Source: Caprella mutica (taxonomy: Eukaryota > Arthropoda > Malacostraca > Amphipoda > Caprellidae). From it: a DNA stretch of 64,000 nucleotides. The notes beneath the pieces were generated by a model that was not told the origin of the DNA, made no database searches, and was given only the letters and a program-made list of their open reading frames with translations. Each line of letters opens with the position of its first letter. Position 1 is the first letter of the stretch. Location of the stretch: positions 442,715-506,714 of the forward strand of contig CANNZV010001032.1 of the NCBI GenBank assembly GCA_947561585.1, read 5' to 3'. Below are positions 50,873-60,042 of this stretch, in pieces. Made by a program: the position numbers and the translations under genes.

Positions 50873-50938
50873 CGCGATTGTAAAAGTGGCTCTGCCGTCG
50901 GTTGATCAGGTAGCCAAGCGTGTTTGCACGGGATGCGC

Positions 50939-50961
50939 CACTGCCTGGGCAGCAGGCAGTG
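50939..50961 (+). promoter_or_regulatory. Hairpin in the leader of the 51011 operon
   Basis: CACTGCCTG and CAGGCAGTG pair perfectly around a GGCAG loop, 50 bases before the ATG at 51011. It could be a terminator of upstream transcription, a binding site of a dimeric regulator or part of a leader. The following sequence has only a weak T stretch (CTTTTC). Confidence 0.35.
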
Positions 50962-51010
50962 AATTTGTCGGCTTTTCAAATCAGGACGGGCATGATAGAT
51001 CCGGACTAGA

Positions 51011-54000
51011 ATGAGACGATTGCTACCTTTTTTAGCAGCTACAGGACTGGCAACTGCCGCCGAGGATTTCCCCGTCGTGCCGGATGATGTCGAGGTGGCT
51101 CTCTATGCGCAAGATTCCTTGGTGAGGAATCCTTGCGGACTAGCCTTTGATGTTCAGGGGAGGCTGTGTGTTGGAATGGGCCCGCAGTACCGCAAGCCCA
51201 AGCCTGATACCCCAGGTGATTCCGTCTGGATTCTGTTAGACGATGATGGCGATGGCGTGGCGGATGGACGCAAAGAGTTCGCCTCGGGTTTCAATGCGAT
51301 CCAAAGCTTGGCCTGGAAAGGGGATGCCTTGTGGGTCACCAACGCGCCCGATTTAACCGTTGTGCGAGACCTCGACGGCGATGATGAGGCGGATGAGTAT
51401 GTGCGCTTGTACACCGATTTGGGTAATCTTGAGCATGGTTTGCATGGCTTGAACTGGGGACCCGATGGCAAGCTTTACATGTCGAAGGGGAACTCGAAGG
51501 GGCTCAATAACGCTCCTGATCGGCTTGCTCCGAAGCCGTTCCGTGATCTATGGGGAATGACATCCTCACCTGGAGTACCAGACTTTCCAGCTCCGGTAAC
51601 GTTCAAGAAAGGTGCCTATCAGAAGAACTATCACCATCCCTCTGATGACTGGGGGCTTTGCGGTGGCATACTTCGATGCGATGAGGATGGATCTCGCCTG
51701 GAAATTGTTTCCCGAGGCAATCGCAACCCCTGGGATATCGCCTTTGATGATGGATTCGATTGGTTAGGCACGGACAACGATCAGAGTCATGGCGATAAAT
51801 TCTTCTCACCCTTCTTTGGGGCGCATTTCGGTTGGGGGCATCCGTGGAGCTACGATTGGGAAGGCGAGAATCACTGGCCGACTGCCCCAGCCGCAGGTCC
51901 CTTATTTGAAGGCTCTGGAACGGGAGTTCTCTATTTGGGGAGCGAGCGCTATCCTGACAAGTATCGCGGGGTCTTTCTGGTCAATGATTGGCTAAAGCGC
52001 CAGGTTTATATTTATCGACCTACATGGTCAGGTGCCCGGTTGAAGCCAGCGTCTGATCGTTTCGAACTCTTTGCCGATGCGGAGCGTGGGCGTTCTATGA
52101 AGCAAAGCGATGGCCGTAGTTTTGATCCGGTGGACATCAAACTCGGTCCAGATGGGGCCGTCTACATCTCAAGCTGGGGGCGCGAGTATGGTGCGAAGAT
52201 GGAGAACGGCAAGCAGATGAACGAAGGCCGAATCTATAAGTTGTGGCCGAAAGTGGCACCACCGAAAGCATGGAGTTCTGTGAGGGAGCCGTGGGAAGAT
52301 CTCAATAGCCAATTGCCTGTCTGGCGAACCAATGCTCAAGAGGCGCTGGTCGAGCAGGGGCTCTCCGTGGTGCCGCAATTGCAGTCCATGGTGGTGGACC
52401 CAGCTTCTACCAAGCACGTGCAGACTTGGACGGCATGGACGCTTGGCCGCATCACCCCTAGTGAGGCGACGATCGATGATTGGTTCGTTCAACAATTGAA
52501 CTCCGATTCTCTGAATCTTCAGATTCAGTCCCTGAGGATTCTTGCTCATCGTTCGCGTTTGCGAGATGACAGGATACTTCCGAGAGAAACAGTCGCATTG
52601 TTAGCAGATCGTCAAGCTCGGGTTCGGCTAGAGACGGTGCTTGCTCTTCGGCAAGCCAATGACCGTCGGCATGGCGATGCGCTGGTAGCTTTGGCCGATA
52701 GGGAGACCGATCGAGTGGTCTACTATGCAACCTGGGGAGCTCTTGGAGCCTTGATGAATGTGGAGGAGCGCAAAGCGTTGCTTAGTAGTGAATCAGTCGG
52801 CGTGAGACGTGCGGCTCTTCTGAGTTTGTTAGAAGAAGATGCGATGAGTGAAGATCGTCTCGTCGAAATGGCGAAGGATGCTGATTCTTCGATCGCGAAC
52901 TTGGCCAAACAATGGTTAGGCGGGAAAGCGGCACCTGTGATCAAAGGGCCTGCACTGACTGCCGGTGATTCTAACGAGGAGGTGGATGCCCGAATGCCGG
53001 TTTCTGTGGTCTCCTCAATCACTGCTCAATCGGGACGGGGCTATGAAGAAGCGATCCTGCGACGTGGTTCACGTTCCTACACGGATCGAAGCTATCGTTT
53101 CCAATCGGTGCCTGATGAGCTGAACGGAGAAACGTTTGTCCGCAGCGCCAACGATGATGCCGATGCAGAGAAGGGAACATCGCTCACCGTCACGCTTCGC
53201 TATCCGTCGACCGTGTTCCTGGCCGATGATCGACGAGGAGAACGGTTGCCTGGTTGGGCCAATGATCTGTTCGAGCCTACCGAAATGCATTTGCACAATG
53301 GAGACGCCGAGATGCGCGTCTTCAAAGCGGAGATGCCAGCGGGAAAGGTCACCTTTGGGTCAAACCGACAGGGCGTGGCTGGGAGGAAGGGAAACTATTT
53401 GGTGATCATCCGGCCAAAGTTACTCAGCCCGCCGGACTCAGCGCCAAAGCTAGAGGAGGTGCTTCCGTTGATGGACAAAGCCGATGCTGAGCATGGACGT
53501 GCGCTCGTATTAAGTCGGCATGGGGCTACCTGTGCGAACTGTCACCAACTTGAAGGATTCGGAAACGTCTTCGCGCCCGATTTGTCTGACATTGGCACGA
53601 GAGCTGATGCCGAATTTGTGATCCGCTCGATCTTAGAGCCCAGTGCGGATATCACGGAAGGATTTGCCATGCAGACGGTCACAACGAAAGCCGGGAAGAC
53701 TCACGGTGGTGTGGTGTTGTCAGAGACCGGTAGATCCGTGACGTTTGGCACGGTCGCTGGAGCCCAGGAAACTGTCTCAAAAGCGGACATCGCAACGAGA
53801 GAAACCGCGCCCGTGTCTGCAATGCCGCCTCTGGGTGCTCTATTGACCGCCCAACACGTTGCCGACATCACGACGTATTTGTTAGGAAATGAATCGGTTG
53901 AAAGCAGCACTTGGGGAGATTCTGAACAAGGTTGGCACTTGGAGAGCGATGAACAGCGTCTCGCTGTTCGGCTGGATGGCCAGGACGTGCTGAGCTATTT

Positions 54001-54796
54001 CTTCAAGCACGAGGAAACCAAGCGGCCGTTCTTTGCGCATGTGAAAACGCCCTCAGGAATCCAAGTCACCCGAAACTTTCCTCCGATCGAGGGCACAGAT
54101 CCGACTGATCACGCCTATCTGCATCCTGGTCTCTCCCTGGGCTTCGCGACGCTCAGTGGCGAGAATTTCTGGCACAATGATCGAGGAGGCGTCGTGATTC
54201 ATGAAGCCTTCGTGAAGGAGCCCGTTGTCACGGAGTCATCTGTGGAGTTCTCTGTTAGGAATCGTTACGTAACGAAAGATGGAAAGAAGACGGTCTGCAG
54301 CGAGATTGCCCATTACGAATTCTGGAAGAACAAGGATGGCTATCTGATTCGTTTCGAGAACGAGTTCACATCGGATGAGGCGATTCGCTTTGGCGTCAAA
54401 GAAGAGATGGGCCTGACTATCAGGGTGGCGACGCCGATTCGAGTGAAGGGTGGTGGGGGCGCTATCCTAAATGCGAGCGGTGGCCAAGATGAGAAAGGGA
54501 CTTGGGGAAAGGTCGATCAGTGGTGGGACTACTATGGGCAAATTGGCAATCAGAGTGTTGGACTCCAGCTCATGTCAGGAACTGAAAATCCTCCAGTGTG
54601 GTCTCACAGTCGTGACTACGGAGTGTTGGTGGCTAATCCGTTTCCGGTCGATGTGAAGAAGAACCGAGGTCTAGAGACCGTGGTAAAGCCAGGTGAGGTC
54701 TTTCGGCTTCGGTTTGGCGTTCAGGTGCATGGGAGCGCTGACCGGAAATCGTACGATCCCAAAGAGGCCTATCAACGCTACCTAAAACAGCAATGA
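51011..54796 (+). CDS. PVC-type PQQ-dehydrogenase-like/HEAT/cytochrome c protein with C-terminal DUF6807
   Basis: A 1261-residue exported protein. The signal peptide is about residues 1-17. Residues about 20-420 form a beta-propeller of the glucose/sorbosone dehydrogenase type, with GLAFDVQGRLCVGMG and HGLNWGPDGKLYMSKG. Residues about 440-650 carry HEAT-like repeats. Residues about 835-960 are a c-type cytochrome with heme motif CANCH at 841-845 and a later Met ligand candidate. Residues about 975-1250 are DUF6807. The first three parts form the membrane-bound dehydrogenase typical of PVC bacteria; the added DUF6807 is not part of that standard design. It should oxidise a sugar or sugar acid at the outer face and pass electrons to the heme. 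Its ATGA overlaps the next gene. Confidence 0.93.
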   Translation: MRRLLPFLAATGLATAAEDFPVVPDDVEVALYAQDSLVRNPCGLAFDVQGRLCVGMGPQYRKPKPDTPGDSVWILLDDDGDGVADGRKEFASGFNAIQSLAWKGDALWVTNAPDLTVVRDLDGDDEADEYVRLYTDLGNLEHGLHGLNWGPDGKLYMSKGNSKGLNNAPDRLAPKPFRDLWGMTSSPGVPDFPAPVTFKKGAYQKNYHHPSDDWGLCGGILRCDEDGSRLEIVSRGNRNPWDIAFDDGFDWLGTDNDQSHGDKFFSPFFGAHFGWGHPWSYDWEGENHWPTAPAAGPLFEGSGTGVLYLGSERYPDKYRGVFLVNDWLKRQVYIYRPTWSGARLKPASDRFELFADAERGRSMKQSDGRSFDPVDIKLGPDGAVYISSWGREYGAKMENGKQMNEGRIYKLWPKVAPPKAWSSVREPWEDLNSQLPVWRTNAQEALVEQGLSVVPQLQSMVVDPASTKHVQTWTAWTLGRITPSEATIDDWFVQQLNSDSLNLQIQSLRILAHRSRLRDDRILPRETVALLADRQARVRLETVLALRQANDRRHGDALVALADRETDRVVYYATWGALGALMNVEERKALLSSESVGVRRAALLSLLEEDAMSEDRLVEMAKDADSSIANLAKQWLGGKAAPVIKGPALTAGDSNEEVDARMPVSVVSSITAQSGRGYEEAILRRGSRSYTDRSYRFQSVPDELNGETFVRSANDDADAEKGTSLTVTLRYPSTVFLADDRRGERLPGWANDLFEPTEMHLHNGDAEMRVFKAEMPAGKVTFGSNRQGVAGRKGNYLVIIRPKLLSPPDSAPKLEEVLPLMDKADAEHGRALVLSRHGATCANCHQLEGFGNVFAPDLSDIGTRADAEFVIRSILEPSADITEGFAMQTVTTKAGKTHGGVVLSETGRSVTFGTVAGAQETVSKADIATRETAPVSAMPPLGALLTAQHVADITTYLLGNESVESSTWGDSEQGWHLESDEQRLAVRLDGQDVLSYFFKHEETKRPFFAHVKTPSGIQVTRNFPPIEGTDPTDHAYLHPGLSLGFATLSGENFWHNDRGGVVIHEAFVKEPVVTESSVEFSVRNRYVTKDGKKTVCSEIAHYEFWKNKDGYLIRFENEFTSDEAIRFGVKEEMGLTIRVATPIRVKGGGGAILNASGGQDEKGTWGKVDQWWDYYGQIGNQSVGLQLMSGTENPPVWSHSRDYGVLVANPFPVDVKKNRGLETVVKPGEVFRLRFGVQVHGSADRKSYDPKEAYQRYLKQQ

Positions 54797-55614
54797 AGAC
54801 TCCCGTAGGGCAGATAGGTGTAGGTTTGATAGGCTCCGAGATTGCCTATCGGCTAGGGCTTGCCGACTATGGCGTGGTTGGACACGATCCTTCGGTTTCG
54901 AAACTCGATGGCGTCGAGATGGTGGCGAGTGCGCGTGACGTCTTGGCTAGATGCGAGATCGTTATCCTAAGTCTGCCCGACGGCGAGGTGGTACGCGCTG
55001 TGATGGCCGAGATCGAATCCGTCATCGGCCCGGGGCATCTGATCATCAATACGACGACTGGAGATGTCGAATCGCCCCATGACCAGATGATCGAAGCGAC
55101 CATTGGTGGTTCCAGTGCTCTACTGCGTGCTGGCAAGGCCTTGCTGTTTCTTGGGGGGGACTCCGCATTGATCGAAAGAGCGCAACCAGTTTTAGACGCA
55201 CTCAGTTCCCGCTGCTTCCGATTCGGGGAAGTCGGGATGGGAGCACGGTTTAAATTGGTACACAATATGGCGATCGGTCTTAATCGCGCCGTTGTGGCGG
55301 AAACCTTACAGTTTGCCGAGGCGCTAGGTTTCGATTCGGCGCAGGCCTTGGATATCCTAACACAGTCTCATGCATCCTCCACGGCCATGGAGGCGAAAGG
55401 GCCAAAGATGCTCGCGTCTGACTACGATCCTCCCCAGGCGCGATTGTCGCAACACTTGAAGGATGTTCGATTAATGTTGGCAGAGGCATCAGCGGCTTCG
55501 ATGGCTGTTCCCCTCACGCAGGTGCATGAAAAACTGTTGGAAGAGGCGGAGGCTCGAGGGTTTGGAGCAATGGACAATGCTGCCGTGATTGAGGCTTATC
55601 GAAAGAATACGTGA
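54793..55614 (+). CDS. 3-hydroxyisobutyrate dehydrogenase-family (beta-hydroxyacid) dehydrogenase
   Basis: A 273-residue NAD(P)-dependent enzyme. The Rossmann start IGVGLIGSEIAYRL is followed by a short strand-helix-strand, the segment LIINTTTGDVESP, and the C-terminal helical domain with KLVHNMAIGLNRAVVAE, in which the Lys is the conserved catalytic residue. The family oxidises beta-hydroxyacids such as tartronate semialdehyde or 3-hydroxyisobutyrate relatives. Its ATG overlaps the stop of the upstream gene by four bases and its TGA overlaps the start of the symporter gene, so the three are tightly coupled. Its substrate is probably the product of that pathway (inference). Confidence 0.9.
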   Translation: MKTPVGQIGVGLIGSEIAYRLGLADYGVVGHDPSVSKLDGVEMVASARDVLARCEIVILSLPDGEVVRAVMAEIESVIGPGHLIINTTTGDVESPHDQMIEATIGGSSALLRAGKALLFLGGDSALIERAQPVLDALSSRCFRFGEVGMGARFKLVHNMAIGLNRAVVAETLQFAEALGFDSAQALDILTQSHASSTAMEAKGPKMLASDYDPPQARLSQHLKDVRLMLAEASAASMAVPLTQVHEKLLEEAEARGFGAMDNAAVIEAYRKNT

Positions 55615-57245
55615 TGTTTGGTTTGGCGATGTTAGATGTCGTGGTGATCGTCGGCTATCTCGTAGCGGTCACCGCTTTAGGGATCTGGACAGGGCGTCGC
55701 GTGCGGGCTACGAGCGAGTTCTTCATGCCGCGAAAGTTCGGCAAAGGCATGATGATGATGCATGCCTTCGGAACGGGCACAGCTTCTGACCAAGCAGTCG
55801 TGGTATCCGCGGGCACGTTCAAGCTCGGCCTTTCGGGTATCTGGTTCCAGTGGCTTTGGATGTTCAACACGCCGTTCTACTGGCTCATTGCGCCCATCTT
55901 TCGACGCCTGCGGGCCAACACGACGGCCGATGTTTACCGACTACGCTTTGGTCCAAGTGTTTCGGTTCTGTTCGCCGTGGTCGGGATCATCGGGCTCTCA
56001 GTGAAGATCGGCCTCATGCTCAAAGGCGCTGGAGCCTTGATCGACGCTGGCACGAATGGAGCAGTCTCTCCGTCGGTCGCGATCCCCGTGGTGGCCGTGC
56101 TATTCGTGATCTATGGAGCCACTGGCGGACTCGCCGCAGCCATCCTGACGGACTACATCCAAGGTATTCTCACCGTCGTGTTCTCGCTCATACTCTTGCC
56201 CTCAGTGCTTCATGCGGTAGGCGGTCTGTCAGGGATTCGGGAAACCATCAGCGACCCGCAGATGCTCTCGTTGGTTGCGCCAGACAAGATCGATGTGCTG
56301 TTCATCGTCACGTTTGCTCTACTGTCGCTCATAGGCATCGTCGCCCAACCTTTCATCATGGGTGTGTGTGCAGCCGGACGAACGGAAATGGACGGACGCT
56401 TTGGATTTGTCGTTGGCAATCTGATCAAGCGCGTGTGTAGCGCGGCTTGGGCGGTGACTGGCATTGCCGCATTGGCCTACTTCATGCAGAAGGGAATGGC
56501 GATCGAGTCGACCACGCCCGATCGAGTGTATGGGCAAATGGCGCACACCTTTCTCGCCTCGGGTTGGCTCGGACTCTTCATCGCGGCATTGTTGGCGGGT
56601 GTGATGAGTTCGTGTGACTCGTTCATGATTTCAGCTGCTGGCTTGTTCACTGAGAACCTCTATCGCCCGATTCGATTGGGCCGATCAGAGAAACACTACC
56701 TGTGGGTGGGCCGTTTAGCAGCGTTAGTGATCGTCGCTGCTGGCGTCTGGGTGGCTTTCAAAATGCCGAATGTCGTTTCAGGTCTGAAGACGTGGCTCAA
56801 GATCGCTCCCATGCTAGGAATCGCTTTCTGGTTAGGCCTATTCTGGCGTCGTTTCAATGCAGCTGGAGCGTGGGCAAGCACGTTGGGGGGCTTTGCCGGA
56901 TGGTGGTGGATGTCATCCACCGAGCTATCCGAGCCCTTGCAGATTCTGGCATACCTATCGATAGCGTCCGTGGCAGGAGTGGTGGCAAGCCTTCTCACTG
57001 CGCGTCCTGCACGAGAAAACTTGGATCGTTTCCATGGTTTGATTCGGACACCAGTCGAACCGGGGGAACAATTGGCAGCTCCCTGTGAATTACCTGTTGG
57101 GCGAAGCGTGGGTGTGCGACCACTCTGGTTTGAAGGCACTGAATTCGAGTTTCCTAGGCCGTCCAAGACGTCCATTTATGGATTTCTTCTATCTTCACTT
57201 GCGGTGGGAGGTATGATTCTAGGGTTCGTATGGTTGATCGCCTAA
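55614..57245 (+). CDS. Sodium:solute symporter (SSS family)
   Basis: A 543-residue inner-membrane protein with about 13 transmembrane helices. It starts with VVVIVGYLVAVTALGIWTGRR, has TSEFFMP and later the sodium-site-like LLAGVMSSCDSFMISAAGLF. The long hydrophilic stretch near residues 475-515 is cytoplasmic. It should import a solute with sodium; because it is coupled to the dehydrogenase and DUF6807 genes, the solute is probably a sugar acid or related breakdown product. The stop of the upstream gene and this ATG share bases (TGATG); GTG at 55611 is an alternative start. Confidence 0.92.
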   Translation: MFGLAMLDVVVIVGYLVAVTALGIWTGRRVRATSEFFMPRKFGKGMMMMHAFGTGTASDQAVVVSAGTFKLGLSGIWFQWLWMFNTPFYWLIAPIFRRLRANTTADVYRLRFGPSVSVLFAVVGIIGLSVKIGLMLKGAGALIDAGTNGAVSPSVAIPVVAVLFVIYGATGGLAAAILTDYIQGILTVVFSLILLPSVLHAVGGLSGIRETISDPQMLSLVAPDKIDVLFIVTFALLSLIGIVAQPFIMGVCAAGRTEMDGRFGFVVGNLIKRVCSAAWAVTGIAALAYFMQKGMAIESTTPDRVYGQMAHTFLASGWLGLFIAALLAGVMSSCDSFMISAAGLFTENLYRPIRLGRSEKHYLWVGRLAALVIVAAGVWVAFKMPNVVSGLKTWLKIAPMLGIAFWLGLFWRRFNAAGAWASTLGGFAGWWWMSSTELSEPLQILAYLSIASVAGVVASLLTARPARENLDRFHGLIRTPVEPGEQLAAPCELPVGRSVGVRPLWFEGTEFEFPRPSKTSIYGFLLSSLAVGGMILGFVWLIA

Positions 57246-57374
57246 GTGTGAGTGCCAGGGCTTAGAGCGCTTTCGATTCTTAGATCGGGCTCGGGCCAAG
57301 ATCATTCCGGTCTTCTTGAGCGGGAGCACAGATTGACACCATGTGCCGCTCATCTCTATAAATGTCCTCACCCC

Positions 57375-58400
57375 ATGAACCAACCAACGTTCCTTGTTCT
57401 CCTTGGCTTCCTAGCACTAACAGGCAGCCACCTCCTAGCGCAACCGCCGCTCGACTCGCTCAAGCTGAACGAGATCCAAGTGATCGGCACGCACAACTCG
57501 TATCACCTCGAGCCTAGTAAGCCCGTGATGGAGCTGATCAAGGCCGCGAATGCGGAAGCAGCCGCATCGATCGCCTATTCTCACAAACCCATTGCAGATC
57601 AGCTAGGGCGCTTGGGCATCCGGCAATTGGAGTGGGACGTCTATGCGGATCCTAATGGCGGCCTCTTTGCCGAACCAGCCGCCCGGAAGTTGATCGACGG
57701 CCCATCTCACGATCCCGACGGCCTCCTGAAGAAGCCAGGTCTCAAGATCATCCACTCACCAGACTTCGATTACCTCACCACCTCTCTAACGTTTAAGCAG
57801 GCCCTTGCCGAACTCCATGACTGGTCGAAAGCCCACCCAGACCACGTTCCCGTCATGGTGCTTATAGAAGTGAAAGAGTCTTCCGGTTATCCAGACGGTG
57901 CCAAACCGGTGAAATTTGATGCCCAGCAAATCGATGGCATCGACAAAGAGATCTTATCAGTTTTCAGGAGCGAGCACATCCTAGCTCCAGATGACGTACG
58001 CGGAGATGCCGAAACACTCAGAGAAGCAATCAAAAGCAATGGTTGGCCATTGCTAGATCCGGTCCGAGGCAAGGTCCTCTTTGCCCTCGATAACGGCGGC
58101 TCAGTGCGTGATCAGTATCTCAATGGGCACCCGTCCTTACGCGGCCGCCTCCTCTTCGCTTCTGTAGATGAAGCCCATCCCGCTGCCGCCTGGTTCAAGA
58201 TCAACAATCCCATCCGCGAGTTCGATCGCATCCAGCGTCTTGTGAGAGAAGGGTTCATGGTGCGCACCCGTGCCGATGCCAACACCACGCAAGCACGCAA
58301 GAATGATCCCACGCAGAGAGACCGAGCATTCGCTTCAGGAGCCAGTTCATCAGCACGGACTACCCTGAGCCCAATCTCACGTTCTCTGAATACCATGTAA
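57375..58400 (+). CDS. Secreted phosphatidylinositol-specific phospholipase C-like protein, frameshifted at the C-terminus
   Basis: A 341-residue exported protein of the calcium-dependent PI-PLC type. Signal peptide 1-22. The catalytic region has His40 and His44 in GTHNSYH and the acidic pair in LEWDVY (Glu86, Asp88), followed by KIIHSPDFDY. The end of the reading frame is odd: after about residue 322 it becomes Ser-rich with no family pattern. In the plus-one frame from about 58343 the sequence STDYPEP appears, with an open frame to a TGA at 58457-58459. This points to a one-base deletion that replaces the last about 38 residues. A sequencing error is the alternative. The enzyme would cleave lipid-linked inositol phosphates or act on related phosphodiesters. 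The family also occurs in environmental bacteria. Confidence 0.8.
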   Translation: MNQPTFLVLLGFLALTGSHLLAQPPLDSLKLNEIQVIGTHNSYHLEPSKPVMELIKAANAEAAASIAYSHKPIADQLGRLGIRQLEWDVYADPNGGLFAEPAARKLIDGPSHDPDGLLKKPGLKIIHSPDFDYLTTSLTFKQALAELHDWSKAHPDHVPVMVLIEVKESSGYPDGAKPVKFDAQQIDGIDKEILSVFRSEHILAPDDVRGDAETLREAIKSNGWPLLDPVRGKVLFALDNGGSVRDQYLNGHPSLRGRLLFASVDEAHPAAAWFKINNPIREFDRIQRLVREGFMVRTRADANTTQARKNDPTQRDRAFASGASSSARTTLSPISRSLNTM

Positions 58401-58612
58401 GATTCAAAGACGGTGTCGTAGCTCGTCCGAATCTAGTCGCTCGCCCTAGGGTGGATTGACACAGGACCTTATCCCATTGGTATGCCGGGACAACGACCGG
58501 ATCCGCTGTCCAAGCCTTCCGGTCACGCCAATTCTCGACTTGCTAGATCAAGGCAAAGACGGTGCCGATAATCAGGTAGAGTCTGGCTCTGACAATACGG
58601 CGTTAGAAGCGC

Positions 58613-60028
58613 TCATGGTAATTCGTAGCGGACTTTAAAAGTGGTAGGATCACCAATCTGATCCCAGTCAAGCGAGGCTAGTGCAATGGAGTCATCCTTC
58701 CGGTGTTCATAGTAGGGCGGCTTGCCCGTCACGTAGTCATGCGGGAGTGAAGTAAAGTTAGTCAGCGACTCCGGATACTGGCCGTAGGTGAGTTTGTGCG
58801 CTTGGAGCTGGCAGAGAATGGCGAGGAGATCCCATTGAGTTTGGGTAATGGCAGTCTTCTTCCAGAGATCAGGATCAATCTGCGGAACAGCGATTTCGGC
58901 AAGGATATAGTAGGAACGAGGCCCGCGTCCTAAGTCTCTGTGGGGGGCTATGACCTTGTGGTTACTCGTTGGTTGGGTAGGAATGACTCGTTGTGCTATC
59001 GGATCGAACCGAGATAGAACGTGCTGATCCCAATAGATGTGGACACGACGAAGGTTTTGATAGATCCAACCGCGGGGCATGTAGTTGATTCCATTGTAAA
59101 AAATGCGTTCGAGTGTTGGTGCTCCAATGAACTCGTTAGCATCTCTAGGAAAGTTGGTGAGATACTGGATGGTAAAGACTTTATCTCGGTAGAAGCTATG
59201 CCAGATACCGCTGAGGAGCCCTAAGCCTTGGAGCTGCCCGTGGAGCGCTGAGAGACTATCAGGATCCCAAGCGGGATGAGCAAGAATGGGCGCTAGGGAT
59301 TTAACAACGCCAGAAGCCGATGCCGCCGTGATGAACTGTTCGTGGATGAGAGGGCCGTCTCTCATCATCTTTCCAAGCCCGATCAAGACGCTCAATTCTT
59401 TTAGTGCCGCCTTTGAGTTGCCCCCGTTCAAGTGAGCCGAGGTACGAACTCTGATAAGGCGCTGAAGCTGCGTTAAGGCGTTCATGAATCTAGCGATTTG
59501 TGGCACAGGAAAGGCACCATCCTCGCGAGCTTCATTTGTATGAAACCATTGGCAATGAGGGCGATTGAATGCCTCACTCAGCTCGTCTAACAGTGGTGTG
59601 ACGTGAGCAGTCTCGCGCAAGATATCGGCTCCGAAGTGTTTGTCCGAAGATACTGGCGATGCGTCGGCGTTGATCAGTTCGTCCGGAACATCTTCAAGCA
59701 AGCGATCAAAGAGCAGGCGGAAATCGATGAAGTAGCCGTAGGGTTCGAGGGACGGAGTGTCCAAGTAGACCGGATCAAACACAGGATGCTTCGCTGCGTT
59801 CAATTCGTCGGGAACTTTGTCGGGGATGAGCGTTCTCCAATCGAGCGTCTGGCCGTTGTTCTCGATCTCTTGCAGCACGGCCTCCCAAGCCTTGCGACCG
59901 CGCCAGTTCTCCACCTGCCAGGCGATCGCGATGAGAGTGATGAAGATGACGAATACTTTGAGCGCTCGTCGCGCTCGCACTTCTCTAGTAGTTTTCACGG
60001 TTGCTGGAAAGTGGTCTGCTAGTGACAT
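58613..60028 (-). CDS. Membrane-anchored protein of unknown function, third gene of an ECF module
   Basis: A 471-residue protein with one N-terminal transmembrane helix (ALKVFVIFITLIAIAWQV) and a large helical soluble part. I do not recognise a family. The segments LSVLIGLGKMMRDGPLIHEQFI and LQAHKLTYGQYPESL and the end YYEHRKDDSIALASLDWDQIGD resemble a class of verrucomicrobial proteins found behind ECF sigma genes. The final stretch recalls lines that occur in pseudopilin-related proteins (GxYP and a display of Gly/Asp), but the link is weak. It lies 14 bp downstream of the one-pass membrane protein gene. I chose ATG 60028 because the longer upstream frame overlaps that gene. Confidence 0.75.
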   Translation of the reverse strand: MSLADHFPATVKTTREVRARRALKVFVIFITLIAIAWQVENWRGRKAWEAVLQEIENNGQTLDWRTLIPDKVPDELNAAKHPVFDPVYLDTPSLEPYGYFIDFRLLFDRLLEDVPDELINADASPVSSDKHFGADILRETAHVTPLLDELSEAFNRPHCQWFHTNEAREDGAFPVPQIARFMNALTQLQRLIRVRTSAHLNGGNSKAALKELSVLIGLGKMMRDGPLIHEQFITAASASGVVKSLAPILAHPAWDPDSLSALHGQLQGLGLLSGIWHSFYRDKVFTIQYLTNFPRDANEFIGAPTLERIFYNGINYMPRGWIYQNLRRVHIYWDQHVLSRFDPIAQRVIPTQPTSNHKVIAPHRDLGRGPRSYYILAEIAVPQIDPDLWKKTAITQTQWDLLAILCQLQAHKLTYGQYPESLTNFTSLPHDYVTGKPPYYEHRKDDSIALASLDWDQIGDPTTFKVRYELP

Positions 60029-60042
60029 GGTGCTCACGAGTT

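Noticed and set aside
58401..58612. A 60-codon plus-strand frame starting at 58456 as a separate small gene
   Set aside because: No recognisable features, and it runs into the next convergent gene; the first part is better explained as the displaced end of the PI-PLC-like gene.
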